Assembly (NCBI RefSeq): GCF_019112545.1
Contig: NW_025064885.1
Coordinates: forward strand, 1,783,187-1,847,186
DNA from: Guyanagaster necrorhizus
Lineage: Eukaryota > Basidiomycota > Agaricomycetes > Agaricales > Physalacriaceae
Direction: 5' to 3'
DNA length: 64,000 nucleotides
Under the pieces are notes generated by a model, which was given only the letters and a program-made list of their open reading frames with translations, searched no databases and was not told the DNA's origin. The position numbers were made by a program, and so were the translations under genes. This document shows, piece after piece, positions 25,939-37,398 of this stretch. Each line of letters starts with the position of its first letter. Positions within the stretch are counted from its first letter, which is position 1.

Positions 25939-27186
25939 AACCTCCGAGTCAATACATCGTATCTCTATCATATCCGTCTTCCTCAAGCAATGAGACAGAC
26001 AATTCAAATATCCATAGTGCACCGAACTATGACCGAGCCGAGGAAACTGAAACAATGTTGATTGTCGAAGGTGAGAGTACGAAACGCACACCGCCCTACA
26101 CCGTTTGACATTCTTTTGAAGCGATTGGACTCAGTAACTTGGAATCGGGAGATGCAGGCAAATTTCTCCCAGGATCATATAAGTAACTTCTAAGTAGCTT
26201 GTGCGTCAGCGAAGACTCGAAGACAGGGGAAGTGGAACCATTTGAATGTTTGAATGTTTGTCATACCTCCCCTATAGGTTGGTGACATCTCTTATCCGGT
26301 CCCTTGCACCTCAGGCTGTAATCACATCTGAGATCGCACAGCCTATGCGGTTACCAGCAAATTTTGTCATAGGCACAGCATCTAATAATGTCACTGAAGC
26401 TGAAACTTTAGACTGTTCCGATAAACCGGCACCGGCGGTTACGATGTAGAACTTGTATCCTCTTTCAAAGTCATGTTTCTCACCAATTGTTATCCAGTTG
26501 TCTTCGGCGGCAAAAATTTGCGGTATCGGTGTTTTTTTTTCCCAGAGTTTAGATACGTCTGGTGTTTGTTCTAAATGTATACGAATTAGTACATTTTTGT
26601 ACCTTCATACAATGTATGTTCGACTTTTGGTCCATGTTGAGTTGCCGTATCGTCCGGGCATTCCTGATCCTCACACAGAACGGTATATTGTCTAAGTCTT
26701 AAGACGGAACTAAGTACTGCGTAAGAACGTCTTTGAACCCACTTGCCCGACAGGCCGCAATTCTAATATTCAATAACGATCATCTTTTTTAACGTTAAAA
26801 AGATGATCTTTCACCTGTCTAAAGACATGACGTTGCAGCCAGGCTCTGTGAATGATACTCCCGGCGGCGTCAGGTTGGTCCAAAACCCATATCTGCACCT
26901 TTAGAGACGAGGATAGAATGTTGACTTTGATGGACAGTGGAGTCGGTACGCTTGCGAACAGTGTCGCAAAGGGGAAGACTACCTCCCTTTAGTAGTTCGA
27001 AACACTACTTAATGGGCCCGTTAAGATTGTGATATGTATGAGCATCTGGATGTGGTTCATAGTGAGGCAGTCGTGGTTTCGTGAAATGGAGTAGTACCCT
27101 GGTAGATCTGAAGTTGGTTTACGGTTGCCTTCAATTAAAGAAATACCAAACTGTATTGTCTCTTTGGGTGCTACGATTCTAAGCCA
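25939..27186. other. Convergent interval between h3h and cyp450
   Basis: About 1.25 kb without convincing coding sequence. It contains a near-perfect inverted repeat at 26778-26808 and a short tandem tttgaatg array near 26240. It separates the two divergent gene pairs of the cluster. Confidence 0.4.
26778..26808. repeat. Near-perfect 31-bp palindrome
   Basis: The arms gatcatcttttt and aaaaagatgatc flank taacgtta, so both strands read almost the same (6 T against 5 A in the arms). It could form a hairpin in RNA or DNA and lies between the 3' ends of h3h and cyp450. Its function is unknown. Confidence 0.75.
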
Positions 27187-29155
27187 TTAGGCAGTTTTTC
27201 TATAATATAACCCGATTCTGCAATTATTTATTCTTCTTACGAACCAATCGTCGACCAAAAGCTGTACGGTATGATAAGTTGGAGCTTGGCCACAAAGAAG
27301 AGGAACTTACAGCGCGATCAGGATGCTCACACATAACATCAAACCGCTTAAATATGGAAGCAAGAACAATGCGAAGCTGAACCATTGCTAAGGTTTTGCC
27401 TATGCATGCTCTGGATCAATAAAAATGTTAATGAGAAACCGACAGTCCACCGAACAGAGACAAGGTACTCACGCTGGTCCATCAGAGAAAGGTTTGAATG
27501 CTCTTCTCACCACCTCGCTGCTTAGGTTAAGCCAACGGTCAGGATTGAAGGTTTCAGCATCATCTCCCCAAATCAAAGGGTTGTGATGAAGGCTATAGAT
27601 ATGTACACCGACAGTGGTCCCTGCAACAATGTCGTTGCCGGAAATTGACATACCACCCTCGGGGACGACTCGCGGAAGACCACCTGGGACAGCAGAGTAC
27701 ATGCGAAGGGTCTCGTTAATGCATGCGCCGAGATACGGCAGCTGTTGGACGTCTTCGATGGAGACAGAACAATTCCTAGGTATGTGTGCATCGAGCTCGG
27801 CATGAAGGTTCGCCTGAATTTGAGGCGACCTTGATATATAGTAGATGGCAGCGGCGAGGGAACTAGAATAAGTAAGTCGAAACCTCGAGTACTAAGTATA
27901 CACAAACAAACTTTCTTGTCGTATCGGAGCCCGCAACAAGTATTGTCAGCACTTCAGCGATTAATGATTCTTGTGCAGATGTCTATGGGGTAAATCAGTT
28001 ATAATATTTGGTAACGTTCTAGGTCCTTTACTTGTGGGTCCTGTCGCTGAAGGAATTCTCCAACGAGATCCATGGTACCTCCTTGGATCCCAAGGGATAA
28101 ACGTTGCGACAACAGATACGCGACGGTCTTGGCGACCAGTAACCCGTTTTTTAACGGTCCTCGCAGGATAGCATGACCCAATGGCTTCCACCAAGCCGGG
28201 AGTATCCCAACGAAGTAATTATATGTCTCCCGGCTACCAGTGATATGCATGAGGGATATTTCCATAGTTCCCTCTGGTCTTTCATCGTCAAGAATGAGAC
28301 GTGCGTCCTTAGGAATAGTGACAATGTCTTTGGCTGCCATGACCATACCAAAAGACTTGCCAAAAATAAAATCACTCATGGAATCGAAGGCCAAAAAGGC
28401 GCACCCTATTATTCGTATGAGGATCAACAAGAAGGAATTAAAGAGGTAAATTTAAGGCTTACATGGAAGACAGTCGAACCAGACGCATTGGACATCCCTA
28501 CTTTTGGATGGATCTGCGAAGCGAGTATCCCACTCCTTGAGAAGAAGGTCGACAACACAAGTTATCCGAGGAGCAAACTCAGAGACAGTTTTTGGTGTAA
28601 AAAAATGATACATCATCTTTCGCTTTTGGACGTGTTCAGTTTTTTGGCGGGTTGCGAAGATAGATGGAAGTCCAATGGTAGCAAAGGCGTCGTAAAAGTT
28701 GGATTTCGTGACGCACGAGCCTCGGGAGTAGATAGCAGAAAAGGCACTGGGACTGCAGAAGGAAAGTTCGGAAGGCGAGATACGAACTACTGGACCTGTA
28801 GAAAAGATGACCCTTAAATTAAGGCAGCACACAGAGTAGTATACCTGAAAGACTCACCGTATTTTCTATGCATCTCATGTAGTATTTGTGAACGGCGAAG
28901 AGTCCACCCAGTGCACACAAGCCAGAGATAAGAGAATTTGGCAAGGAACGGGCCTGGATATCTTCGCAAGCTATATCGATCCATCCAGTAGGCATACACA
29001 TTGAGAGCGACAAGAACGAAGACGACTTTTCCGATGAGGAAGGATGTACTAAGGATTCCGATATAGGTGAACTCCATCGTGGCTTGGACGGCAGGCTGAA
29101 GAACCTGCCTTTTTATTTCTTTTAGCGACAGTGCCACTAGCGAGGATGTAGACAT
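27187..29155 (-). CDS. cyp450: Cytochrome P450 of the bioluminescence cluster
   Basis: Seven exons splice in frame to 520 residues from the ATG at 29077, or 546 from the ATG at 29155. Either start precedes the membrane helix MEFTYIGILSTSFLIGKVVF. After the proline-rich hinge RRYPGPFLA come the C-helix region VQKRKMMYHFFTPKTV, WCAFLAFDSMSDFIFGKSFG, the I-helix oxygen-binding LTILVAGSDTT, the K-helix ETLR, FNPDRW, and the heme loop FSDGPAACIGKTLA with the Cys ligand. The Arg usually found two residues before Cys is Ala. A P450 is part of the luciferase cluster in luminous fungi, but its reaction is not settled; it may act in supplying or modifying the caffeate precursor. The last exon (27261-27187) is the least certain part. 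Confidence 0.85.
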
Positions 29156-30077
29156 TATTTCACAACATGTGATCCGGGTAGGACAGGATCTATATTTCGA
29201 ATCTGAAGTCAAACAAACGGCCGAGAGGTGAGGAGCCAGAGAGGACAGCACGGAGACGATTTCATACTCCGGGCGAGACACAGCTTCTGAAACCCCGAGT
29301 TACCATAGCCTATAGCGCCAAGCAACAAGTTTATCAATCATCTCCAGAAGATCGTTATTTCGTGTTGTACCATCTGCAGGGAGTCGCCGCGGAAATGCAT
29401 CAATCAAGAATAGTCTTGACGCCACGAGATGCCTGTCAGAAAAGTGAATTCAGTACAAGAATAAATGTGTATCGTGTCGAACTCTGCAAAAATCCCGGGT
29501 GCCTCGCGCTGTGAGGGGAACTCTCGGTGAGGGGAACTCTCGGCTGTGGGAAGACCCGGAAGGACGACGACGCCGATCAACCAAAATGGCAATCTATCGT
29601 AATCCATTGAATGACTTACCCCTTCATGCAGATCATTGAGTCTGGTTTACAAGACTAGATTTTTTTGGTCCTCCTCTCTGGGTCTTTGTTAATATAAAGA
29701 ATTTGGACAGTGCAATTTCGAAGTATATGAACAATATGCAATGGCAGATGTTTCTGGTCTAACAATGATTTTTATGCTGATCCGATTTGTACAGTGCAAT
29801 TCCGTGTATGTTGGATATCGTTCAGATCTTCTCAAGATCTTCCTGATCAATTCAGCTTTGGCCAGTCTCGCCGCCAGTCTGCAGCCGGCCGCCAGAATAA
29901 TAGTGTCCCGGAGGTTTTCATCCCTTCCTCAGGATCATAATTTCGCTAGCAATGCAAGCGTTCTTCCTGTCAAAAACCTCGGGGGACGGAACATGAATGG
30001 AATGGTCTTGTTCAGCATGAAATGGGATGGCACTTCTCATAAGGATCACTTGGCTCGTAGTATGAATCCCCGCAACC
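29156..30077. promoter_or_regulatory. Shared divergent promoter of cyp450 and hisps
   Basis: About 0.92 kb lie between the two start codons on opposite strands. The interval contains a perfect 16-bp tandem duplication at 29511-29542 and an AUG-starting short frame at 30062 that overlaps the hisps start. No protein-like sequence was found in it. Confidence 0.5.
29511..29542. repeat. 16-bp direct repeat, two perfect copies
   Basis: The unit gtgaggggaactctcg occurs at 29511-29526 and again at 29527-29542 with no spacer. It lies in the cyp450-hisps promoter interval, so it could be a duplicated regulatory site; this is inference. Confidence 0.8.
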
Positions 30078-30091
30078 ATGGCGGCCGATAG
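30062..30091 (+). promoter_or_regulatory. Possible upstream ORF overlapping the hisps start
   Basis: An ATG at 30062 opens nine codons (MNPRNHGGR) and stops at 30091. It begins 16 bases before the hisps ATG at 30078 and runs through it in another frame. If the transcript starts upstream, it could reduce translation of hisps. The transcript start is not visible from sequence. Confidence 0.35.
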
Positions 30092-33000
30092 GCACTTTTC
30101 TCTTCTCGATGTCTTTCTCGACGTTGCCCATAATGCTGAGACGTCACAACGCAATATTTTGGAATGCGGCCTGGACACCTGGACATACTCAGATTTGGAC
30201 ATCATCTCGTCGGCCCTGGCCCAGGATCTCAGTACTACCTTGGGTTGCTCTCCCAGGGTTGCAGTCGTCAGCGAGAACCATCCCTATGTATTTGCTCTCA
30301 TGCTGGCCGTATGGAAGCTTGGAGGAATATTCATCCCCATCGACGTCCATGTTCCCGCCGAGCTTTTAACGGGCATGCTACGCATCGTTGCTCCAGACTG
30401 CGTGGTGATTCCTGAGACTGATCTTTCTAATCAGCGCGTCATCTCTGGTAAGCCTGACGGTACACATAAGATTCATTTGCACTTATTATTCACTGTCCCG
30501 TTCCCTATGCTAGCACTTTACCTCCACGTTATTCCCTTCAATGTCAATGCGTCGACAATGTCTACACTTCGACAGAAATATGTCCTATCTACTCAGAAAC
30601 CCTTGCTGTCTGAGTTCCCTCTTCCTCATGTTGATCGTGCATGCCTCTATCTCTTTACGTCCTCCGCGTCTTCCACCGCCAACTTGAAATGCGTACCTTT
30701 GACTCATGCACTTATCCTCAGCAACTGTCGTTCCAAGCTTGCATGGTGGCGGCGTGTTCGTCCAGAAGAAAACATGGATGGGATGCGTGTTTTGGGGTGG
30801 GCGCCTTGGTCACATATTCTCGCGTACATGCAGGATATTGGGACAGCAACGCTCCTGAATGCAGGCTGCTATGTCTTTGCATCTGTTCCGTCCACATATC
30901 CTACGCAGCACGTAGCCAATGGCCTGCAAGACCCCACTTCAAATATAATCAAGTCGCTTCTCAACCGCCGTATCACGGCGTTCGCATGTGTGCCGTTCAT
31001 TCTTAGTGAACTGAAAGCTATGTGCGACCCAGCTTCCGGTCCGGACGCCAAGGATCAAATGTGCTTGGGAGCTGGGGAGAAAGTGCGTCTTATAAGCACA
31101 CTGCAGAATCTCATCATGTTCGAGTGTGGAGGCGCTGCGCTCGAGGCAGATATCACGGATTGGACCGTCGAAAATGGTATATCAGTCATGGTCGGTATTG
31201 GAATGACGGAGACCGCCGGCACGGTTTTGGCAGCGCGTGCACAAGACGCTCGTTCGAATGGCTATTCTGCCGAAGAGGCTCTCATCGCTGATGGCATACT
31301 ATCATTGGTCGGACCTGACGAGGAGGAAATGGCCTTTGGTTGGTGTTTTCCTCTTTCTTCTTCTATCGCCGTGAGCTGATACTCTATACAGACGGAGAAC
31401 TTGTCGTGAAAAGCAAGCTCATCCCACATGGATACATCAAGTACCACGATTCGGCATTTTCAGTGGACTCAGATGACTGGGTGACGTTCAAAACTGGGGA
31501 CAAATATCAGCGTACACCAGATGGACATTTCAAGTGGCTTGGAAGAAAGACCGATTTTATTCAGGTCCGTGAACACGGTTTTACGCATTAGATAGTGCTG
31601 ATAGTCCGTATAGATGACAAGCAGCGAAACCTTAGATCCCAGACCTATCGAAAAAGCCCTCTGCATGAACCCCATTATCGCAAATGCGTGTGTCATTGGT
31701 GACAGGTTTCTAAGGGAACCTGCGACGGGTGTATGTGCCATTGTCGAGATCAGGTCAGATGTGGATATGGCTTCCGCCGAGGTTGACAGGGAGATTGCGA
31801 ATGTCCTCGCTCCAATCAATCGTGATCTTCCTCCGGCTCTTCGAATAGCATGGTCTCGCGTACTCATAATCCGACCTCCTCAGAAAATACCACTCACAAA
31901 GAAAGGTGAGGTGTTTCGCAAGAAGATTGAAGATATATTTGGCACCTTCTTGGGTGTCGGTGTTACTACCAAGGTGGAAGTGGACCATGAAAGTAAAGAA
32001 GGTCCGGTTTTTCCAGTCTGTATGTTATAAGTCATGCTGATGAACACAATTACTCATTCTAGATGATACGGAACACATCGTGAGACAGGTTGTGAGCAAT
32101 CTTCTTGGAGTCCATGATCCTGAGCTATTGTCTACTTTATCTTTCGCTGAGGTGCGTCTTGTTCTGTAGTCACGCAATGATGTGTGCATTTCATGGCTTT
32201 TTTTTCAGCTCGGGATGACCTCATTTATGGCCGTTAGCATCGTTAACACTTTAAACAAGCATATTGGCGGCCTCGCACTTCCACTTAACTCATGCTACAT
32301 TCATATTGATCTTGATTCTCTTGTAGATGCCATTTCACTTGAACGTGGTCATCGAAAGAACCCTACGCCCTTTTCTTCTAACCCTTTCCTCGCCTTTGAA
32401 TCCAGCCAGCAAAAGGATATGGAGATTGTGATTGTTGGTAAAGCATTCCGTTTGCCCGGCTCACTCGACAATAGCACCTCTCTCTGGGAAGCTTTGTTGT
32501 CAAAGAGTGATTCAGTCATCGGTGACATCCCACCCGATCGCTGGGATCATGCAAGTTTTTACCCCCACGATATATGCTTTACGAAAGCAGGCCTTGTCGA
32601 TGTTTCCCATTATGACTATAGATTTTTCGGTCTCACTGCTACAGAGGCGTTGTACGTATCTCCGACAATGCGCCTCGCCTTGGAAGTGTCATTTGAGGCT
32701 CTGGAGAATGCAAATATTCCCTTATCCAAGTTGAAGGGGACACGAACTGCTGTTTATGTTGCCACTAAAGACGATGGGTTCGAGACACTCTTAAATGCTG
32801 AACAAGGCTACGATGGTATGTTTTTGCTTTAGCTCGAAGATTTTACTCATCAAAATTTAGCCTACACGCGATTCTACGGCACGGGACGTGCTCCGAGTAC
32901 CGCAAGTGGCCGTATAAGCTAGTGTGTACATCCCCTTCCAATGAAGCTATTCGGCCCTCATTTCACATCTAGTCTTCTTGATATTCATGGACCTTCTGTT

Positions 33001-36000
33001 ACCGTTGACACAGCATGCAGCGGAGGCATTGTATGTATAGACCAAGGTATCATCATGCCGAAATTTTCAATGTTACAATTAAAAATTTATTTATTTCTAG
33101 CCATCACTTTTCTGCAATCCGGAGGGGCAGATACTGCTATTGTTTGTTCGAGCAATACGCACTGTTGGCCGGGATCATTTATGTTCGTAGGAGATAGACT
33201 GAACATCAACAAACTTACGGATACCATATAGGTTCCTGACAGCGCAAGGCATGGTCTCTCCAAATGGAAGATGTGCCACATTCACTACAAATGCAGATGG
33301 GTAAGTGCACCTAATACTAGGTATTAGAATCGACTTTCTTACAGTGCAGTAGATATGTACCTTCAGAAGGCGCAGTGGCTTTCGTTCTCAAGACACACAG
33401 CGCAGCAACACGCGACAAAGACAATATACTGGCCGTGATAAAGTCAACAGACGTGTCTCATAACGGCCGTTCTCAAGGGCTAGTTGCACCAAACGTAAAG
33501 GCACAGACAAACCTACACCAGTCGCTGTTACGAAAAGCTGGGCTGCATCCTGATCTAATTAAGTCAGTCACAGACATTTTTCATTGGATGAGTTTATTGA
33601 TTTGTCAATCACAGCTTTATCGAAGCTCATGGAACAGGTCCGGTCGTTTTTTAAAGCAGAAACTCCCCCCTCCCATTTCTTTTCCAGGTACATCTTTAGG
33701 AGACCTTTCAGAAATCCAGGGTATCAATAATGCCTACACCTCATCTCGACCTCGTCCAGCCGGTCCTCTGATCATTAGCGCGTCAAAAACGGTTTTGGGA
33801 CATAGTGAACCAACTGCAGGAATGGCCGGCATCCTCACAACCTTGCTCGCCTTTGAGAAAGAGACGGTTCCTGGTCTCAACCACTTAACGGAACATAATT
33901 TAAACCCTTCGCTTGATTGCTCTGCAGTGCCTCTCCTGATTCCTCACGAGCCTGTTCATATCAGTGGTGCAAAGCCCCATCGAGCTGCGGTTCTGTCAGT
34001 TTTCTAGCCCTACATCTGTTTTTTTACCCCTGTTCTCATATTGATGCAGATCATACGGATTCGCGGGGACACTGGCTGGTACCATCTTAGAGAGTCCACC
34101 TTGCGACCTTACAAGGCCCTTGTCAAACGACATACAAGAACATCCTATGATTTTCGTCGTCAGTGGGAAAACGGTGCCCTCTCTGGAAGCATATCTAGAG
34201 CGGTATTTGGTATTTTTACGGGTCGCAAAACCAAGCGAATTCCATGACATCTGCTACACCACTTGCATCGGGAGGGAGCTGTATAAATACCGGTTCTCCT
34301 GCGTTGCCCGAAACATGGCCGACCTCATTTCTCAAATTGAACATCGACTGACGACTTGTTCCACTTCGAAAGAGAAGCCCCGTGGCTCGTTAGGATTCGT
34401 GTTCTCGGGTCAAGGTACCCAGTTCCCCGGCATGGCAGCAGCACTTGCCGAACGATATTCAGGGTTCCGAGCGCTCGTCTCCAAGTTTGGGCAGATCGCC
34501 CAAGAGCAGTCGGGCTACCCGATCGATAGGCTGCTCCTCGAAGTTACCGATACATTACCAGAAGCAAACAGCGAGGTCGACCAAATTTGCATTTTTGTCT
34601 ACCAATATTCTGTTCTGCAATGGCTGCAACGTCTAGGCATTCAACCGAAAACAGTCCTTGGTCACAGTCTAGGAGAAATTACCGCCTCAGGTACATGTAT
34701 TCCGCTACCCGAATGGAAAATATAGGTTATTGACATAAACTATTAGTCGCAGTTGGCGCCTTCTCTTTTAGGTCTGCATTGGACCTTGTGGTCACCCGCG
34801 CTCGTCTTCTTCGTCCTCAACCAAAATTCTCTGCGGGAATGGCTGCAGTAGCAGCGTCCAAGGAAGAAGTTGAAGGACTTATAGATATGCTCAAACTTGC
34901 GGAGTCGCTGAGCGTTGCGGTTCATAACAGTCCACGGAGTATCGTTGTATCAGGCGCATCAGCTGCGGTCGATGCCATGGTTGTCGCTGCTAAAAAGCAG
35001 GGCTTGAAGGCCTCCCGCTTAAAGGTTGACCAAGCCTTTCACAGCCCTTACGTTGATTCTGCTGTATCGGGGTTGCTCGACTGGTCCAATAAGCATCGTT
35101 CGACCTTCCTCCCATTGAACATCCCTTTATACTCAACTTTGACTGGCGCGCGTATTCCGAAAGGAGGGAAGTTCTGCTGGGATCACTGGGTGAGATGAGT
35201 CTTGATACATGTATCCACAGGCTTACGATTTGCGCCAAGGTTAATCATGCTCGAAAGCCCGTCCAGTTTGCGGCGGCAGCTGCAGCAATGGACGAAGATC
35301 AATCCATCGGTGTTCTTGTTGATGTTGGACCCCAACCTGTTGCGTGGACCCTCCTTCAAGCGAATAACCTCCTCAATACCTCTTCGATTGCTCTATCAGC
35401 AAAAATTGGAAAGGATCAGGAGATGGCGTTGCTCTCTGCTTTGAGCTACCTCGTCCAAGAGCACAACCTTTCTCTCAGCTTTTATGAGCTTTACTCTCAG
35501 CGTCACGGTACTCTGAAGAAGACAGACGTTCCTACCTACCCGTTCCGTCGCGTCCACCGCTACCCGACTTTCATACCGTCACGGAATAGAAGTCCTGCTG
35601 ACATGAGGGTAGCTATACCACCTACCGACCTCTCTGTCCGAAAGAATGTGGATGCAACACCGCAGTCTCGTCGTGCTGGCCTGATAGCCTGTCTTAAAGT
35701 TATCCTCGAGTTAACACCAGGAGAGGAATTTGGTGCGTAGTTACATAAGGCAATGATCAGGTTTATTCTGCATATTAATCCTCCATGTAGACCTTTCTGA
35801 GACTCTCAATGCTCGTGGGGTCGATTCAGTTATGTTCGCACAGTTGCGGAAGCGTGTTGGGGAAGAATTCGACCTAGATATACCAATGATCTATTTATCA
35901 GACGTGTTCACGATGGAACAGATGATTGACTACCTCGTCGAACAGTCCAGCCCCACATCAAAGTTGGTAGAGATTTCGGTTAATCAATCATTAGACGGAG

Positions 36001-36293
36001 AAGGCCTCCGGACAGGGCTTGTATCATGCCTTAGGGACGTACTGGAAATCTCCTCCGACGAAGAACTTGGTGAGTAGCCATTCAGGTACCTATTTCGTGC
36101 CTTGTTGAAATGGGTACCACCAACAGACTTTTCCGAAACTTTGAACGCTCGTGGTACGGACTCAATTATGTTCGCTCAGCTACGAAAACGTGTCGGGGAA
36201 GGATTTGGTCTTGAAATTCCGATGATATATCTGTCTGATGTGTTTACCATGGAAGACATGATCAATTTCCTTGTCTCGGAGCGCTCGTGCTAG
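30078..36293 (+). CDS. hisps: Hispidin synthase, type I polyketide synthase with adenylation domain and three ACPs
   Basis: Eighteen exons add to 5,319 coding bases (1,772 residues) with every junction in phase. Domains in order: AMP-ligase (LYLFTSSASSTANLKCVPLT, GIGMTETAGTV, KTGDKYQRTPDGHFKWLGRK, LTKKGEVFRKKI); ACP1 with Ser in LSFAELGMTSFMA; ketosynthase (VDTACSGG active Cys, FIEAHGTGTSLGDLSE, KTVLGHSEPTAG); acyltransferase (FVFSGQGTQFPGMAAALAER, VLGHSLGEITAS, DQAFHSPYVDSA); ACP2 (ETLNARGVDSVMFAQLRKR) and ACP3 (ETLNARGTDSIMFAQLRKR). No ketoreductase or dehydratase is seen. The enzyme activates caffeic acid and extends it with malonyl units to hispidin, the precursor of fungal luciferin, and needs a phosphopantetheinyl transferase encoded elsewhere. 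The start at 30078 gives SLLDVFLDVAHNAE near the N-terminus, as in known HispS. An apparent stop in the ketosynthase near 32919 falls at a GT donor and is removed by splicing. Confidence 0.95.
35791..36293 (+). repeat. Tandemly duplicated ACP-encoding segment at the end of hisps
   Basis: Exons 17 and 18 encode two nearly identical phosphopantetheine-binding domains, each preceded by an intron at the same phase (G|AC). Shared blocks are SETLNARG, DS-MFAQLRKRVGE and PMIYLSDVFTME. The pattern suggests a recent exon duplication. Confidence 0.85.
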
Positions 36294-37398
36294 TCGGTTG
36301 GCCATATCGCCAGTCGTCGAGACCGTTACTACCAAGTCGCGTTTCTGTTTGTTTGTGAAGCATTTGTACTATTACGCCCTTTTTGCTACAGCTATCTGCT
36401 ATTTGAATTCCAAAATCCATCGGTATTATTCTGGATAGCACAACTACTGGAAGCATTGAAGAATAAATGACATAGATATCCATACAATGACAGTAGTATA
36501 ACAGGAAGGACTGTGTATATATGATTTAGACATGACCCATATAAACAAAGCAGACAGTGTAACAAAACAGTAATGCAATGGTACTAGAACGCGCCAGTAG
36601 AAGTGAATGAGTGCGATGTTAACCATCGGATGATACAAGTGAAGGAAATGACGATCCTGGGAGTCAGACGAATAATTTACACCAACTCAGCAATGTCGGA
36701 AGGGATGCCGCTCCTAAGACCCTCGGCCCAAAGACCGATGCCAGTGCGATGGCCCTACGATATTCGAGACTTGTCAAAGCGAGAAATTGTTCACCGAAGC
36801 TAAATTCAACCAAAATTCAACGTCGTTCGCAAGCTCTCGAAGGAGTCAAGAACAAGTCCGAAATGAGGTCGAGCGGGAGTCCGAAGTTCCTTATGGATGT
36901 GAAACCGGGAATATAGCGAATGAGATCCATATACATGGCGGCAAGACTGATGAAACCGTGGTGAGGGGTGATATGCAGACCAGACGAAGTGAGAACGATC
37001 ACAGACTGCAAAACCCGTGACCCTGACAACGGCACACGCTGACTAGAATCGAAATGATCATTCTGGTAACTTGTTGGCACGATATAGAACAGGGTAGTGA
37101 AGAAGCTTGCTCATTGCCCAAGCAGAGGTTAATGAATGGATGTAAAACTTGTAAATATATGCAGTCCCTGCTCAGAGTCGAGACGTGTTCTGTGCAAGGA
37201 AGGACTCGGAACCGGTCCGTGTGGCTGTGCCGACGCGTCAATCACGTGAGAAAACGTCATAGTTTGCATTTTTGTTTCGCTCACCAACAGACTTGGGTCT
37301 AGGTATTGTTTGCTGATATCACCTCTTGGTTCCGAACCATCACCTTCTACCTTCTGTTACCCTCCCTCACCGTTCTTCCTCTTCCTTCTTATACCACG
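36294..37398. other. Interval between hisps and RCC1; right border of the cluster
   Basis: About 1.1 kb with no convincing coding frame. An atcacgtgag motif lies at 37241-37250, about 150 bp before the RCC1 start. Confidence 0.4.

Noticed and set aside
28173..28817. Plus-strand open frame of 214 codons across the P450 locus
   Set aside because: It is antisense to P450 exons 2 and 3, which carry clear P450 motifs; the antisense product has no protein character.
29741..30091. 116-codon frame before hisps
   Set aside because: It has no recognisable sequence, overlaps the hisps start in another frame, and known HispS proteins begin at the 30078 ATG.
32890..32975. Apparent stop codon in the HispS ketosynthase (TAG after GRIS)
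   Set aside because: The TA of that codon joins a T across a good GTGTGT donor and CTAG acceptor, giving Tyr and the conserved continuation; the frame is not broken.
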